Position numbers and translations under genes: made by a program. From NCBI GenBank assembly GCA_024345305.1, contig BRON01000001.1, positions 3,184,347 through 3,248,346 of the forward strand: a DNA stretch of 64,000 nucleotides, in the 5' to 3' direction. The stretch's first letter is position 1, and each line of letters starts with the position of its first letter. This DNA comes from Mrakia gelida. Lineage: Eukaryota; Basidiomycota; Tremellomycetes; Cystofilobasidiales; Mrakiaceae. The notes below the pieces were generated by a model. That model ran no database searches and was not told the origin of the DNA. It worked only from the letters and a program-made list of their open reading frames with translations. Positions 1-11,126 of the stretch are shown here, piece by piece.

Positions 1-1
1 G

Positions 2-1282
2 AACGACCAGACGGACGACGTCGTGGTGAACGTGACGGCGATCTGGAAGGGCGGAGACGGTTGGAGCGAGCAGGATAGCATGGCTTGGGGAGTGGAGGAG
101 TTGGCGATGTTGTCCGGAGGTCTGCATGGGACGAATTGGACGGGAGCGAGCAGCGGAGCAGTGAGGGGAGTTGGACTGATCGTGAGTTCGAGTCTCACCT
201 TTTCTTTCAACTTCTCTCGAGGCGCTCTTCGCCTCGAGGCGGCACCAAACTATCTCGAAATGCGTAGGAAAAACTAAGCGAGCTTCCTTTCACGCCATCT
301 TGACGTCTCGTTCCTCCATCAGACTCCAAGCTCGAACACTAGCGACGGATCGTACCAACCCGCCAACCTCGCGACGCCGTTCGACTCCCTTTCCGACTGG
401 AACAACACTCTCGTTTTCAACATCACCGTCACCGTGCCGCACTCCCTCGACGGTGGCTATCTCGACGTCTACGGAGAGAGCGCGATGGCCGTTGAGTTCG
501 CGGACTTCTCGCAAACGAACGCGACCTTCGCCGAAGTCGACGTTCGTGTGCCAAAAGGATCCATCACATCTCATGTAGGTTTCCTCTCGATGTCGAGGAT
601 ACCTACGATACGTCTTGCTGACTTGTCGCTCTCCTCTTTTTCTCTTCCTTCGCCTCTCCAGGGAGGATTCAACACCACCACCTCCCTCTCCCTCTTCTCC
701 CTCCTCCCCATCTACGGCCGATTCACCGTCAGCCACTCCCTCACCTTCATCTCCAACTCGACGATCAAAACTGAGCTCGTCGTCCTCCCCTTCACCGCTT
801 TCTCAACCGCCAACTTCACCCATTCCGCAACCCACAACTTCACCATCCTCCAACTCAACCCTCTCTCCCCCTCCCTCCTCCAAACCAACATCACCTCCTT
901 CCCTGCCCACGCGAACCTCACACTCAACGCCCTCAACCTCAACGGATCCGTCGGTCTTGCCCTCCCTGTCGACGTCTACGAAGGATCCGTCAAGGAGGGA
1001 ACCAACAACGGCCTCGTGTCGGGGTTCGCCGTTTCATGGTCCAATTCGACCGCCCCGCAGGTTCAGCACTTCGATGTGGAAAAGAAGGAAACGGGCGAGT
1101 GGGATAAGGGGTTCTCGTGGGCTGGAGCGGACGTCGTTTGGCATGGAGAGGGAGGGACGAGCGTTGGGAAGGGGAAGGGAGATATCTCGCTCATGACGAA
1201 CGCGGGTCACGTTTTCTTTGGGGCTGGGACGGGATATTGGGCGTATAACGATTACGAGCCTGCGTATAGTCTCTTTCCTTGA
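2..1282 (+). CDS. Secreted or membrane glycoprotein of unknown function, 3' part
   Basis: The gene enters from the left edge, so its N-terminus is missing. Three exons read in phase: 2-181, 323-574 and 662-1282, with introns 182-322 (GTGAGT..CAG) and 575-661 (GTAGGT..CAG), both phase 0. The visible part is about 350 residues and rich in N-x-S/T sequons (for example NVT, NWT, NTS, NLT and NST), which indicates passage through the secretory pathway. It is Ser/Thr/Leu rich with alternating polar and hydrophobic residues, suggesting beta structure. No catalytic motif is recognised. The pattern recalls fungal DUF3712-type proteins, whose members are membrane-anchored and uncharacterised, but this is only a resemblance. 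The stop is followed by a convergent minus-strand gene. Confidence 0.7.
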
Positions 1283-1701
1283 TATGCTTTTTGGGTTTTC
1301 GGCTTGTTCTCTTTGATGATCTTGACGACGAACGGAACGGAGCGGAGGAAGACGCGTCGAATCTTTGAAAGCCTCGACCAAGGGCGAGATGAGGGTGATG
1401 AGCTGCTCTCCCAGAGGAGGTGTTCCCGTAAGTAACGCGGACGCGTCGAGAGCTGAACGAGAGCTGAGAACGCGACAGAAAGCGCGGATGAGATCGGAGA
1501 TCCCTCGAGGCTCGACGCGTCGACGTTCGCTACTTCTCTTGACCCCTCACTCTCCATCTCCCTGCTCCGAAGTCGTCCAGCAGCTCTGCAGTATAGCTCT
1601 TCTATCTATACACCACAACCCCTTGACTTCGAGTGCAGCAAAGCAAACATCGATCTACGAACGCAACGACATCAACAAACACCAAATCGAAAACAGGCAG
1701 A
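1283..1701. other. Convergent intergenic region
   Basis: This lies between two convergent stop codons and presumably carries both 3' UTRs. It contains three copies of the ACGCGTC-type palindrome core (near 1350, 1440 and 1515). No coding exon or RNA gene is visible. Confidence 0.6.
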
Positions 1702-3767
1702 TCAAAACTCCAACCCAGCGTAGACCTCCTCCTCAAACTTCGTCCACAGAACAGGAACGTTTGCGTCATCCGGAGGCAAGAGTTGGGTCCCTCCGATGAG
1801 CTGTCCAAAACCAACCAAAACGAAGAAGACAAAGAAGTCAGCACGACGCGACCGTTCGACTCGTCTCCCTCCCCTCCCCTCCCCACCAGCCACTCTCTCC
1901 TGCCTCCCAGAGTTAGGCTCAGAGAAAGCAAAAGCCACTCACCCCCATCCCCGTCTCCGGATCAATAACGAAATGCGTATGTGCCATCCCCCCCCACCCA
2001 CCGGACCCCTTCCTCCTCCTCCCCTCCCAATCTACCTCGTTCACAAACAACGCCGTACTCCAATCCACCCCTGGCACCGGAACCTTCACCCTCCTCACCA
2101 CCTCCAACCTCTCTTTCGCTCCTGGTCGACCTAACGTGCCCTCGAACAAGCTCCGCCAGCTCGCGTCGCTGATGATTCGCTCGACTTTGGGAGGGATCCT
2201 CGAGTTGGGAGCGAGGGAAAGGAGGTGTTGGACCAAGAGGGCGTAGTCTGCTAGGGAGGACCAGAGGCCCCAGGAGCCGAAGTTGATGGGGAGGGTGTCG
2301 GGGAGGGAGTCGAAGAAGGCGAAGGGGGTGGATTTGGGGATGGAGGGGAGGAGCAGGTGGGTTGTTGGGGAGCGGAAGTGGAGAGGGAGGGTGGCGAGGG
2401 ATTTGAGGTGGGGGGAGAGGTTGAAGGAGGTTGAGGTCATTTGGAGGGGAGCGAGGATGTTGGTTTGGCTAGGGTGGGCGGGCGGGGGTGGTGGTGGAGG
2501 TGGCGGTTGTGGGTGAGAGGGGGAAGGGGGAGGGGGGAAAGGGAGAAGGGGAGTTAGTGAGGGAGAGAGGGCGACGCGTCGAAAATGGGTTTGGACTGAC
2601 AAGTACTCCTCAAGCGACACACCACTGACGATCTCGACGATCCGACCTAGGTAGTCTGTTGAGGGGGAGTAGCACCAGCTGGTTCCGGGTTCGAAGATGA
2701 GAGGGAGACCGAAGTGCCGCTGAGAGAACGAAAGGAACGAGACAAATGATCAGTGGACGAGAAAGGGACGCGCTGCTTCGTTCTCTCACCCTCAGAAGAA
2801 CGCAGGTTCTTCGAGAGAGAGTGGACTGACCTCTTCCGAAGAAACCTTCGTCCAGTCTTTCTCAGCCATGTATCGTTTCAGGTCTGAATGAAAAAGGAAG
2901 GAGAAAGGTCAGCTTCGCCTCGTCCCTCTCGTCCGCCTCCCTCCTCGTCCTTCAAACTCACCAGGCGAGTACGTATCCAACGCCAGCCCCGACGAATGAT
3001 TCAACAGATGCATGATAGTGACTCGATTCTTCGCAGGCACGAGGATGGGCTGTCCCTCGTCCGAGTAGCCTGTCAAGATGACGGGGGCGACGAGACCTGG
3101 GAGGAAGGTTCCGCCTTCGGTGTCGAGGCTGAGTTTGCCTTTCTCGATCAGTTGGAGGATCGCTATCTACGAGGAGGAGGGAGATGAGTCAGTTCGAGGT
3201 GATGGGAGAGTGTGTGAGAAGGTGGTAGAGGTGAAGCGAGGGAGAGAGCAGAGTGGAAGAGGGAGGAAGGGAGGGATGAGTGGGTCGACTCAGGTCGAGC
3301 TCAACATCTCTTCCTTTCCCTTCCCTTTCCCTTTTCTCGCACGACCAGCAGTCCTCCCTGGGTCGAGAAAAACCTTGCACCCGACTCAGTCCACCAGCTT
3401 GAGTGTTCACCTTTCGCTTCCCCCCTCACCCCTCCGATGCCTCTTCAAACCATCTCAGCCCAACCCAACCCAACCCACGTTCCCTCCCTCCCTCCCTCCG
3501 AATATCCCTCCTTTCCCCTTCCCTTTCACTCCCTTTCAGACTCACCGAAGTAACCAACTTTGTCATACTAAAGATCCTCAGAACCGTATCCTTCCCAAAC
3601 GGGTTCCCCTCCCTGTCCAGCCCAGCAGCTTCAGAGTAGAGTAGAGTGTCGGCGGTGAAAGCGGAGAGCAGGAAAGGTGGGACGAGCTTCTCCTCGACGG
3701 AGGAGTGAAGGAGAGTGTGGATTCGGGAGGTGGAGGAAGGGGTGAGGGAGGTGGGTGGGGAGGGCAT
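1702..3767 (-). CDS. Beta-lactamase-fold serine hydrolase (EstB/class C type)
   Basis: Six exons join in phase to give 407 residues: 3767-3546, 3166-2962, 2883-2831, 2719-2601, 2468-1943 and 1800-1702. The nucleophile motif SMTK (S-x-x-K) lies near residue 70. The block HLLNHSSGL, typical of this family, follows, then YSPS in the position of the Y-x-N/S motif. EYFQTNILAPLQMTSTSF matches the family's usual 'YF..NI..PL.M..T.F' segment and is only formed after splicing out a GTCAGT-type intron. The C-terminal exon gives GTQLLPPDD and ends LEF. Family members hydrolyse esters or amides; the physiological substrate is unknown. No signal peptide is seen, so it is probably cytosolic. The intron after the first exon is unusually long (379 nt). 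Confidence 0.85.
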
Positions 3768-4087
3768 GGTGGAGGGTTGGGGTTGAAGACGGTGGTGGGC
3801 GATGGAAGAAAGAGAGAGATGAGTGGAAGCGACAGAAACGAGAATTGGGGGGAGGGGAGGAGGAGGAGATGGCCGTGCCCGAACCGGCTTTTTGAGCCAG
3901 CCGACGACAATTTATTGGACAAAATCTGCCTCTGAGCCATTCAAAAGAAGCTTTTCTCCCTCGAGACCTCGATTCAGGGGCTTTCTCGAACAAAGCTGTC
4001 GATAAGCAGCCGAGGGAAATCGTCCATCTCTCTCGCACGCGTCGTCCTCCTCCCAAACACAACTCCATCTCAATCGATCTAGCTAAT
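3768..4087. other. Intergenic region upstream of the serine hydrolase
   Basis: About 320 bp between two co-directional minus genes. It should hold the promoter of the hydrolase and the 3' UTR of the acetyltransferase. One ACGCGTC motif occurs near 4038. Nothing else is seen. Confidence 0.5.
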
Positions 4088-5421
4088 CTAAAGCCCCTCC
4101 TCCTCCTTCCCCTTCTTCGCATCCCACCCAGGTCCTCTCTCGTCCTCCGGAACCACCTTCACAAGCCGAGCAGGGTTGCCGTAGATCACAGACCTGGCGA
4201 CGAGAACGAAGTCAGTTCGAGTTCGTTCGAAGAGAGAGATGGGGGAAAGTGCGTGCGACTCACCAGTCAGGGAAACTTTTGGTTACAACGGCTCCTGCTC
4301 CGACTGTGCAGCCTGCGAAGAAGCGATTGGGTGGTGGGGTCAGAAAGGGAATGAGACGGAGAGAAGAGACGAGAGCGCGAGCGCGAAGAACGGAGAGGAA
4401 GAGAGCAGCAGCTCACCTTGTCCGATGGAGACTCCCGCTTGGATCGACACCGACTGAATGACGACGTAAAAGATAGAAAGATCTTGTCAGCACGCAGTCG
4501 TGAAAGTGGGAACCCGAACGCGTCAAGAAGAAAGAGATCGAACGCACCCCTCCAATCCACGTATCATCCCCAATCCTAACCTCCCCAGCTCTCTCATCCC
4601 CCGTCAGCCGCTCAACGACGGACGTACCGTGGCCGGCTGCGTAGATTGATACGTTGGCTGCGTTCGTCGCCAAAAGGAAAGAGATTCAGGTCAGCGAAAG
4701 GACGAGAACGCGCGAACGAGGGAGGAGGGAGGAGAGAGAGATGGAGAGATGGAGACGAACGCCCAAAGAGAACTCGTTTCCCAATGTAGACTTTCGAGCA
4801 ATCGAGGATGATGGTGTTGTAGTTGGCGTAGAAATCCCCAGCGAGGATGATGTTGAAGCCGTAGTCGACGGCGAATCTGCGAAACGAAACCCAAACGAAG
4901 CGAAGGGTGAGCTCGACTCCTCCCTCCCTCTCAGCCCTCCCTCCTTCCCCTCCTCCCCTCGCCTCCTTCACAGAAATAAAAGCGGCAACACTCACGGCGG
5001 CTCGATATAAACCTCCCCCATCTTCTCCACCTCCATCCCAAACAGTTCCGCCAGCAACCTCTTCCTCTCGCTTCCTTCGTTCAGCCCCAACGTCGCCGTC
5101 GACGGCTCAGGAACGGAATGGTTGAACTTGTGCATGAGGATTCGAGCTCTCTGCCGGGCTTCGATGAGGTCGGGGGTGAAGGAGTTGTAGAGTTCCGTTT
5201 TGGAGATGGGGAAGGTGAAGTCGGGTCCTGGGAGAAGAGAGAGAGGAAGAGGGAGGGAGGGAGGGGAGGAGGGAAGTGAGCTCGAGTTTGGGTTGGGTTC
5301 GTTGCGAGCAGCTCGTTTGGCTCTCTTCTCGGTCCGACGCTTGAAGAGGGGGAGATGGGAAGTATAGGAGGTGCTCACTCTTGAAAGGCTCAAGGGGAGG
5401 GTAGGTGAAAGGGGAGGACAT
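4088..5421 (-). CDS. Maltose/galactoside-type O-acetyltransferase (left-handed beta-helix)
   Basis: Seven exons join in phase to 230 residues: 5421-5379, 5227-4996, 4876-4761, 4657-4548, 4453-4417, 4312-4264 and 4193-4088. The N-terminal part carries a Mac-like helical segment (L.EARQRARILMHKFNHS). Beta-helix hexapeptides follow: FNIILAGDFYANYN, LFGPNVSIYAAGHGTS (with the catalytic-type histidine), IGDDTWIGG, IQAGVSIGQG and TVGAGAVVTKSFPD, then VIYGNPARLVK, the usual family ending. The family transfers acetyl from acetyl-CoA to a sugar hydroxyl; the true acceptor is unknown. Donors vary (GTGAGC, GTGAGT, GTTCGT, GTGCGT), but each junction restores a conserved motif, so the model is well supported. 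Confidence 0.9.
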
Positions 5422-6310
5422 CGTTCGTTTGAGAGAAGGGAAGAGACGGAAGGGGAAGGGAGTTGAACTTGGGAGTTGGAGGGCGGAGGAGAGCGAGATG
5501 TAGGAAGAGTGCTGCTGCTGGCGAGTTGGAGCTAAACCGAGAGCTCGGCGATGGTATTGGGGAGATGGAGGAGGTCTCGAGGAGTCAAAGAGTGGAAGAG
5601 AAAAGGAGCTTGTCGTGGTTGGGAGTCGAGCGATGCGCTGGCGAGAGAAGGGAGGACCACTTTCACCGGTCGGCCAAGGTCGAAGGAGATCGGTCACCGA
5701 CTTGTCTTTCTGGAGGGAAAATCTTCTCGTTGAGAGCAGCGAGAATTGCGAGCAAGAATCTAAAACCACATATGCGAAGTGCGCAAGATTTACAGCGTTG
5801 TCAAAGTCTAGGAAAGCTACGTTCGAAAGCGCTCCCCTCCGACGACGCGTCTCGTCCCTCGCTCCCTCGCACTTCGGAAGACTACGCCCGAGCCCTCGAA
5901 CTGCACTGCACCTCTCCTATCTAGATCTCGAGGCATCAGCCGTCCTCCATTTGACCAGGCGGCAGCAGATCCAGAAAGGAGAGCCGAGTTCTCGCCTCGA
6001 AGATTGGCGATGGCGAGAGGAGGAGTCTGAGGTTTTGGTGAGACCAGAGGAGGAGAGAGGAGGGGAGATGAGGGGAGTGAAGAGGTTTGTGTAGGTATCA
6101 GGGTGGTACCGGAAGGGTCGAGAGGGTGTGGTTGTGAGCATGGCGAAGAGGGACGGGAGGCGGGCGATGAGAGGGAGAAGGGGTCGTGTGCCGAGCGAAG
6201 CGTCTGAGGTGAACGAAAAGTAACTGAACGTCGTATCAGAGCGTGATGGGAGTTCGAGGCATCATGCACTTTCAGCGAGAGAGAAAGAGGAAGATGTGGA
6301 CTCACTGCTA
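5422..6310. other. Intergenic region between two minus-strand genes
   Basis: About 890 bp. It should contain the acetyltransferase promoter and the 3' UTR of the F-box-like gene. One GACGCGTC palindrome lies near 5837. Short open frames here lack exon-like continuity or recognisable motifs, and no RNA gene is seen. Confidence 0.5.
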
Positions 6311-7333
6311 TCAAATCCCGACTTCAACAGCGAAGACGCGTCTCCGTCGCTCGATGTCCTGACTCGCTCGCACGAGTCCCTCGATCTCGACCTTCTCCTC
6401 CTTCGACTTGGCAACGAATATGACCGTCCCTTCCTGCATCCCCTCAAACCCGAAGTTTCTACTTCCTCGACCCAGCACGTCCAGAACGAGGATGACACGG
6501 TCGATCTCGACGCGAATGCGAACGATCCTTGGTCGATCCAGAGACGGCGTGAGGAGCCCGCCCAGCAGGAGAGGTCCGCTTTCCGGCACGACGTAGACTA
6601 TCCGTCCGACGAAGGACAGTTCCTGAATCCTCGTCCAGGCGGAAAGGGCTGGCGCGGGACGGTCCAATCGAACCGTAACGAGGGCTGCGTCTTGAGTCCA
6701 CGGCGAACATGTGAAGGTGAACCGAGTGGGATTGAGTTGAGGAAAGAGAGCGGAGTGTAGAAGAGGGTAGATGGACACCCAGGATGGATGGACGGTGACC
6801 ATCAGGTGTTTGAGCGGGAGGGTGTCGTCCGACTTGTCCATTCGGGAGAAGGAGAGTGAGAGAGGAGGGCGAGGGTTCCAGGAGGAAGGGTAGCCGTAGT
6901 CAAGAGCGAGGGTCCGGATTCGGGAGAGTGAGAGTAAGGAGTTGATTCTTGAGGACGTAGAAGTCTGATGGGGAAGACAGGGTGTCAATTCGTTTGCTAC
7001 CGGGAGAGATGAAGGGATTAAGGAGACGAGAAGCGTCGAGTCGAGTCGAGCTCACCTCCGTTTCCTCCCTCCCGCAGAACAGTTCTTTCAACGCCTTTAC
7101 CGAGTGAACGGTGACGGATCCGTATAAGAGAGGCGACGATGCATCCAGGAAGTTGTGCGAGACTCGTCCCAAGACGGCGAGAGTCGGAGGATCTGCTTCT
7201 TCGAGGACGAGAAGGATCACCTCCCAGGGCAAGCGAGTTCGAGGTGGTGACGGAAACTGCAAGACCAAGAAGGAGCGATAGTCAGTCAAAGAGTTGGGTA
7301 CGACGCCGAGAAATCTGAGCTTACCTTTGACAT
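6311..7333 (-). CDS. F-box-like protein, paralogue A
   Basis: Three exons: 7333-7325 (ATG TCA AAG, 9 nt), 7256-7056 (201 nt) and 6964-6311, giving 287 residues. After splicing the N-terminus reads MSKFPSPPRTRLPWEVILLV, followed by LEEADPPTLAVLGRVSHNFL, which fits an F-box-type helix set (LP.E.....L......L......S..F). Family members recruit substrates to SCF ubiquitin ligases through Skp1; the C-terminal half, with no recognised repeat, would be the target-binding part. It forms a divergent pair with the gene at 7838-8866. Both have a 9-nt first coding exon, a 201-nt second exon and a long third exon, so they are duplicates. Function is inferred from the N-terminal motif only. Confidence 0.75.
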
Positions 7334-7837
7334 GACGTTGGAGAGGGTGCTTGAAGATGATGGAGCTGAGTCGAGATCTGAAAGAAGGAAGGAAGGAGGT
7401 GGGAAGATCGAGAGCTCGGGTTCGTGCGCCCCTCTATCCCCCCCTTCTGTGCCTGCATTTTCAGCCTGAGACTCACCTCGTTTGACTAGAGCGCGCGTGA
7501 ACCTTTATTGGTAGAGATATCGAACGAAATCGAGAAGGAAAGAGTTGACTCTGACCGTTGGGAGGCAAAGAAAGGGCCAGGGCGAGCTTGCGAAAAGGGA
7601 CGATGGACGACCTCATCTCGTTTCGTTACCGACTTCCAACCTCGAAATCCTTTCTTTCCTCGCATATACCGCTTTCGAGAAGATTCTCAATAGCTCAGAC
7701 CGCGCACTGTGAGTCTAGGATTCTCCCTTCCCATCGAGCGAAACAGCAGAAGGGAAGACGTCGAAGGGTCGTAGCTCACGTTCTCCCTCCTTCCTTCCCT
7801 TTGCTTCTTTGCAGCTCCTTCAACCTCCATCCTTGTC
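7334..7837. promoter_or_regulatory. Shared divergent promoter region of the F-box-like pair
   Basis: 504 bp separate the two start codons of the head-to-head paralogues. The interval must contain both core promoters and 5' UTRs. No clear TATA box was found. Confidence 0.5.
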
Positions 7838-8866
7838 ATGGCAGAGGTCAGGACCAGCATCTAAATTAGCTTATTCATCTTCGGTACTGACTCCAGCTTT
7901 CTTTGTCGCTTCTCAGCTCGTCGTCCCCTTCGAAAGGCCCTTCCTTTGGGAGATCCTCCTTCTCATCTTCGACGAGTGCGATCCCTCCACCCTCGCAGCT
8001 TTGGGAGCAGCCTCGATGGAGTTTCTCGTCGCCACCTCCCCTTTGTTGTACAGGGATGTCTCGGTTAGATTCGCCGAGCAGCTGGAGATGTTGTTCTGCA
8101 AGAGGAGACCAGCAGCGGTGAGCTCGACTTTTCTTCTGTCCCCTGCGACGCACTTCTTCCACTGAACCACCCTCCCCGTCCAATCCCTTCCCATCTCCCG
8201 TAGGCGTCCCCCAACTCTCGAATCGACATCTTTCTGAACCTCTCACTCCTCCGAACCCTTTCCATCAGCTTCACCTCACGCACCTCCCCTCCGTCTACCT
8301 CCGCCCTCCATCTCTCTTCCTCGCGAATCATCTCCGCCTCCGGCCTTCATCTCGACACCCTCACGATATCCTGCGACCATTGGAATATGAACATTCTCGC
8401 TCTCCTCCACCGCTCCCTCCTACCGCATCTCAATCCGATCCGCCTCGCGTACGATGTTCGACGACCTCGAACGGATGCCACCTTCGCGATCATCGGCACA
8501 CCCCTTCTCATCAATTTTACGCGACTGGAGGAGCTCGTCTTCAAGGGAACTATCGTCTATCGGTCACAGGGGTCCACTGTTCTCCTCGCCTCTTTGCCCG
8601 CTCCCTCCCTCGAGCGTCGTCGAGTCATTCGACTCCATCTCGCATCACTCTTCGACTTTGATTGCCCAGACGCGTGGTCGTTTCTTCGAGCGGTTCAAAC
8701 TGGCTGGAGGACGAAGTTCTTCCGCATGGAGAAGATGGAGGAAGGATCGATTCTTTTGGTGGTCGAAACGGAGGACATGAGGGTCGAGGCGGAACTGGCG
8801 GTAGTCGAAGCGGTCGACGAGAAGTGGAGAGGAAGGTTCGTGGTCGAGCTCGAGAAGGACGATTGA
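7838..8866 (+). CDS. F-box-like protein, paralogue B
   Basis: Three exons: 7838-7846 (ATG GCA GAG), 7917-8117 (201 nt) and 8204-8866, giving 290 residues. The N-terminus reads MAELVVPFERPFLWEILLLI, then FDECDPSTLAALGAASMEFL, matching paralogue A residue for residue in spacing. Further shared blocks include SPLLYRDVSV (SPLLYGSVTV in A), HRSLLPHLNPIRL (HSALFPQLNPTRF in A) and LEELVFKGTIVY (IQELSFVGRIVY in A). The C-terminus is acidic and basic mixed and ends ELEKDD. Presumed role: SCF-type substrate adaptor, inferred from the F-box-like start. Confidence 0.78.
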
Positions 8867-9258
8867 GGTGAGTCGGGCCCTTGGCTATTCCTCTGCACGC
8901 GCGCGACATACTACTTCTCCTGCGAGACCGCTAGGCTGGCTTTTTCCTTGCCTTCAATTCAAGCAGCAGCGGGCGAAGGAGAGACGGAAGCGACGCGAGA
9001 GCTCGTCTTCGACCTCGCTCCGTTTCCTCTCGCTCTGTTCCACCTCGTATCTTCGCGTTTTCGAGTGCTGATCACATGACCTTGGACTTTTTATCGGAGA
9101 CATCAGTCGAAGGAAAGAAGGACGTGCTGCTGGTGTCAGATGAGGTGAGTCACCGTCCTTCGCGAGCAACGAGAGCTCACCACGGCCCTCCCTTCTTTTT
9201 GTCTGTCTTCCTTCAACTGCCAGCACACCCGTTCCCTCCCTCCTCCCCTCGTCCCTTC
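8867..9258. other. Intergenic region, possible 5' UTR intron
   Basis: About 390 bp before the third F-box-like gene. An upstream ATG at 9076 is in frame with the chosen start when unspliced. However, a GTGAGT donor near 9144 and a CAG acceptor at 9223 suggest a 5' UTR intron, and splicing there would put the upstream ATG out of frame. Confidence 0.4.
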
Positions 9259-10656
9259 ATGGTCAGAGCTTTCCCTACCGAGATCCTCGAACGGATCGTC
9301 TACTACTACTTCAAGCGAGACGAGCTCCTCAGCACTCCCGAGGAAAACTTCACCCTCGTCACTCCCACCCGAGGCTCGACCTCCCTCCTCCTCGTCTCAA
9401 GAACCTTGCGTCGACTCGTCCTTCCCTCCCTCTTCCACTCCATCAACATCACCCAATCTCACCACTGGCTCCCCTTCGAATCCAAATCAGGACTCATCGC
9501 CGGAGTCGGCGAGGAAGCGAAGACGAGGAGGAGTTGGGTCCGCGAGCTCAGGATCCTCGACGGCGTTCCCCTCCCCATCGCTCTCGAACGCGACGGATTC
9601 TCGCTCCCACCAGATCGGTACCAGCGGGCGAGGGACATGGGTTTCCTTCCCTTCACAATGGAAGGGCCATCCCCTGCCTTAATCTCGTTCACTCATCCAA
9701 ACCCGCACGGTCCTCACCCATCCCTCTTCCCACACCTCGACCGGATCGTCCGTCTTCCCTCTCCTCCTCTTTCTCCTCCCCTCCGCCTTGGCCACCCCAC
9801 CTCCTTACCCAGCTCCAACAACGCCATCTCGATCTCTACAGGAAGGAAGTCAACGATCCTTCGGCGGATTTCCCAGCAAAGCAGTACCTGTTCAGAGGGG
9901 AGGAAGCGATGGACGGGCCGAGGTGGCTTGAGGACGTCGTGCTGAGAGGATGGAGGCAGAGGACATGTCAGAGCAGCGCCAGTTCTTGGGTTTGTTGGAG
10001 TCGAAGAGTGTCTGGTTCGACCTGAGGGATCCGTGGACGGAGGGATTGGACTCTAACTTCTTTTGGAACAAGAAGAGGACACCAAAACACTTGGTCTACC
10101 CTCCCCCTCCGTCCCCCTCCTCCTCCTCCCCTTTCAACGACAACAACGACCCCGGTATCCACTCCCTCACGAAACACCTTCCGGCCCTCCTCAGATCCCT
10201 CCTCCGCCCCCTCGGAACCTTCGAATCGCTCGAGTACATGGCCAGCAACCATTCGGTTCGTCGCGTTCCCCTCGGACCCAGTCGTGCGTCGTCGGTTCTG
10301 GAGCGAGATCGTGTCGGAGAGGGAACAACAGGGTCTTATTCGTAAGATGCTGGATCGGGAGGACGAAGAGGAACTGGAAACGGCCATGCTGGAGATCGTG
10401 AAGGGAAAGGATTGGGCTTGGGTCGAGCAAGATGGCAGAAAGGTGGGGTTTGAGGCAGGAATGAGCCTGGACGGAGCAGCGAGCGGCGAAGACTCGGTCG
10501 GTCCCTCGATTTCTCAGACTGAGGTTCTCTACGCTTTCATTGCTGACCCAATTTTTCGTCCTTCGTTCTGGATTTCAGGAGTCTGAAACGTCGCTCGACG
10601 TTGCGCCATCAACGACGCGTCGACGTCGTCCCTCCCATTCGTTCAGTGACGATTGA
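9259..10656 (+). CDS. F-box-like protein with two unresolved frame changes
   Basis: The start MVRAFPTEILERIVYYYF is a good F-box-like opening. Coding runs in one frame to LFPHLDRI. A 65-nt intron (GTCCGT..CCCAG, about 9748-9812) then restores LQQRHLDLYRKEVNDP in phase. A second frame change is needed near 9930-9975 to reach QFLGLLESKSVWFDLRDPW; a 38- or 41-nt intron ending GAGCAG would do it. A third change near 10253 joins EYMASNHS to RFVAFPSDPVV, and no acceptable intron was found there. A final intron 10524-10578 (GTTCTC..CAG, with a GCTGACC branch site) leads to a 26-codon last exon. It may be a functional gene with unusual short introns, a decaying gene, or one affected by an assembly indel. 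Confidence 0.55.
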
Positions 10657-11126
10657 TATGCTCTTCCTTCTCTTTTTCTCCCTACGTCTTAAGTTTGTCT
10701 AGTCGCATCTTTTCACCCCGTCCTGGCTCGCCCTTTTTTTCTTCCCAGCACCGCTTTGACTTGCTCTCCTCTGTCGCTCTCCCGTCCTCGTTCATACCCT
10801 TTCCTTTATCTCTCCTCTCCACTTCATCTCCTCATCTTTCGACCTGATCCCTCTCTGATACCATATGTCTCGTTAGCTACCTCGGATTTGACTGCACCTC
10901 CTCCGCCTGCCCTCTCATCTCGACGTTTCGACGCGTCTCGTGGTCCATCGTAAGCTTTCCGCATCTTCCTTTCGCTCTCTCCCTCTAGCTCTTGCGCTCG
11001 CTATGTCCTTCAACGATCTGGACTCTCTACTCGATCTCGATTCTTCTGTCCCTAGTCTCGCGTGCGTCACGTCGTTCATCAGAGTCCATCGCATCGCGAC
11101 TCAAACTCGAACTCCAAACTCGAAAC
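10657..11126. other. Convergent intergenic region
   Basis: 470 bp between two convergent genes, markedly pyrimidine rich on the + strand. One GACGCGTC palindrome lies near 10930. No gene seen. Confidence 0.5.

Noticed and set aside
184..200. GTTCGAGTCTC, resembling a tRNA T-arm
   Set aside because: It lies just inside a splice donor, and no acceptor stem, D-arm or anticodon arm can be placed around it.
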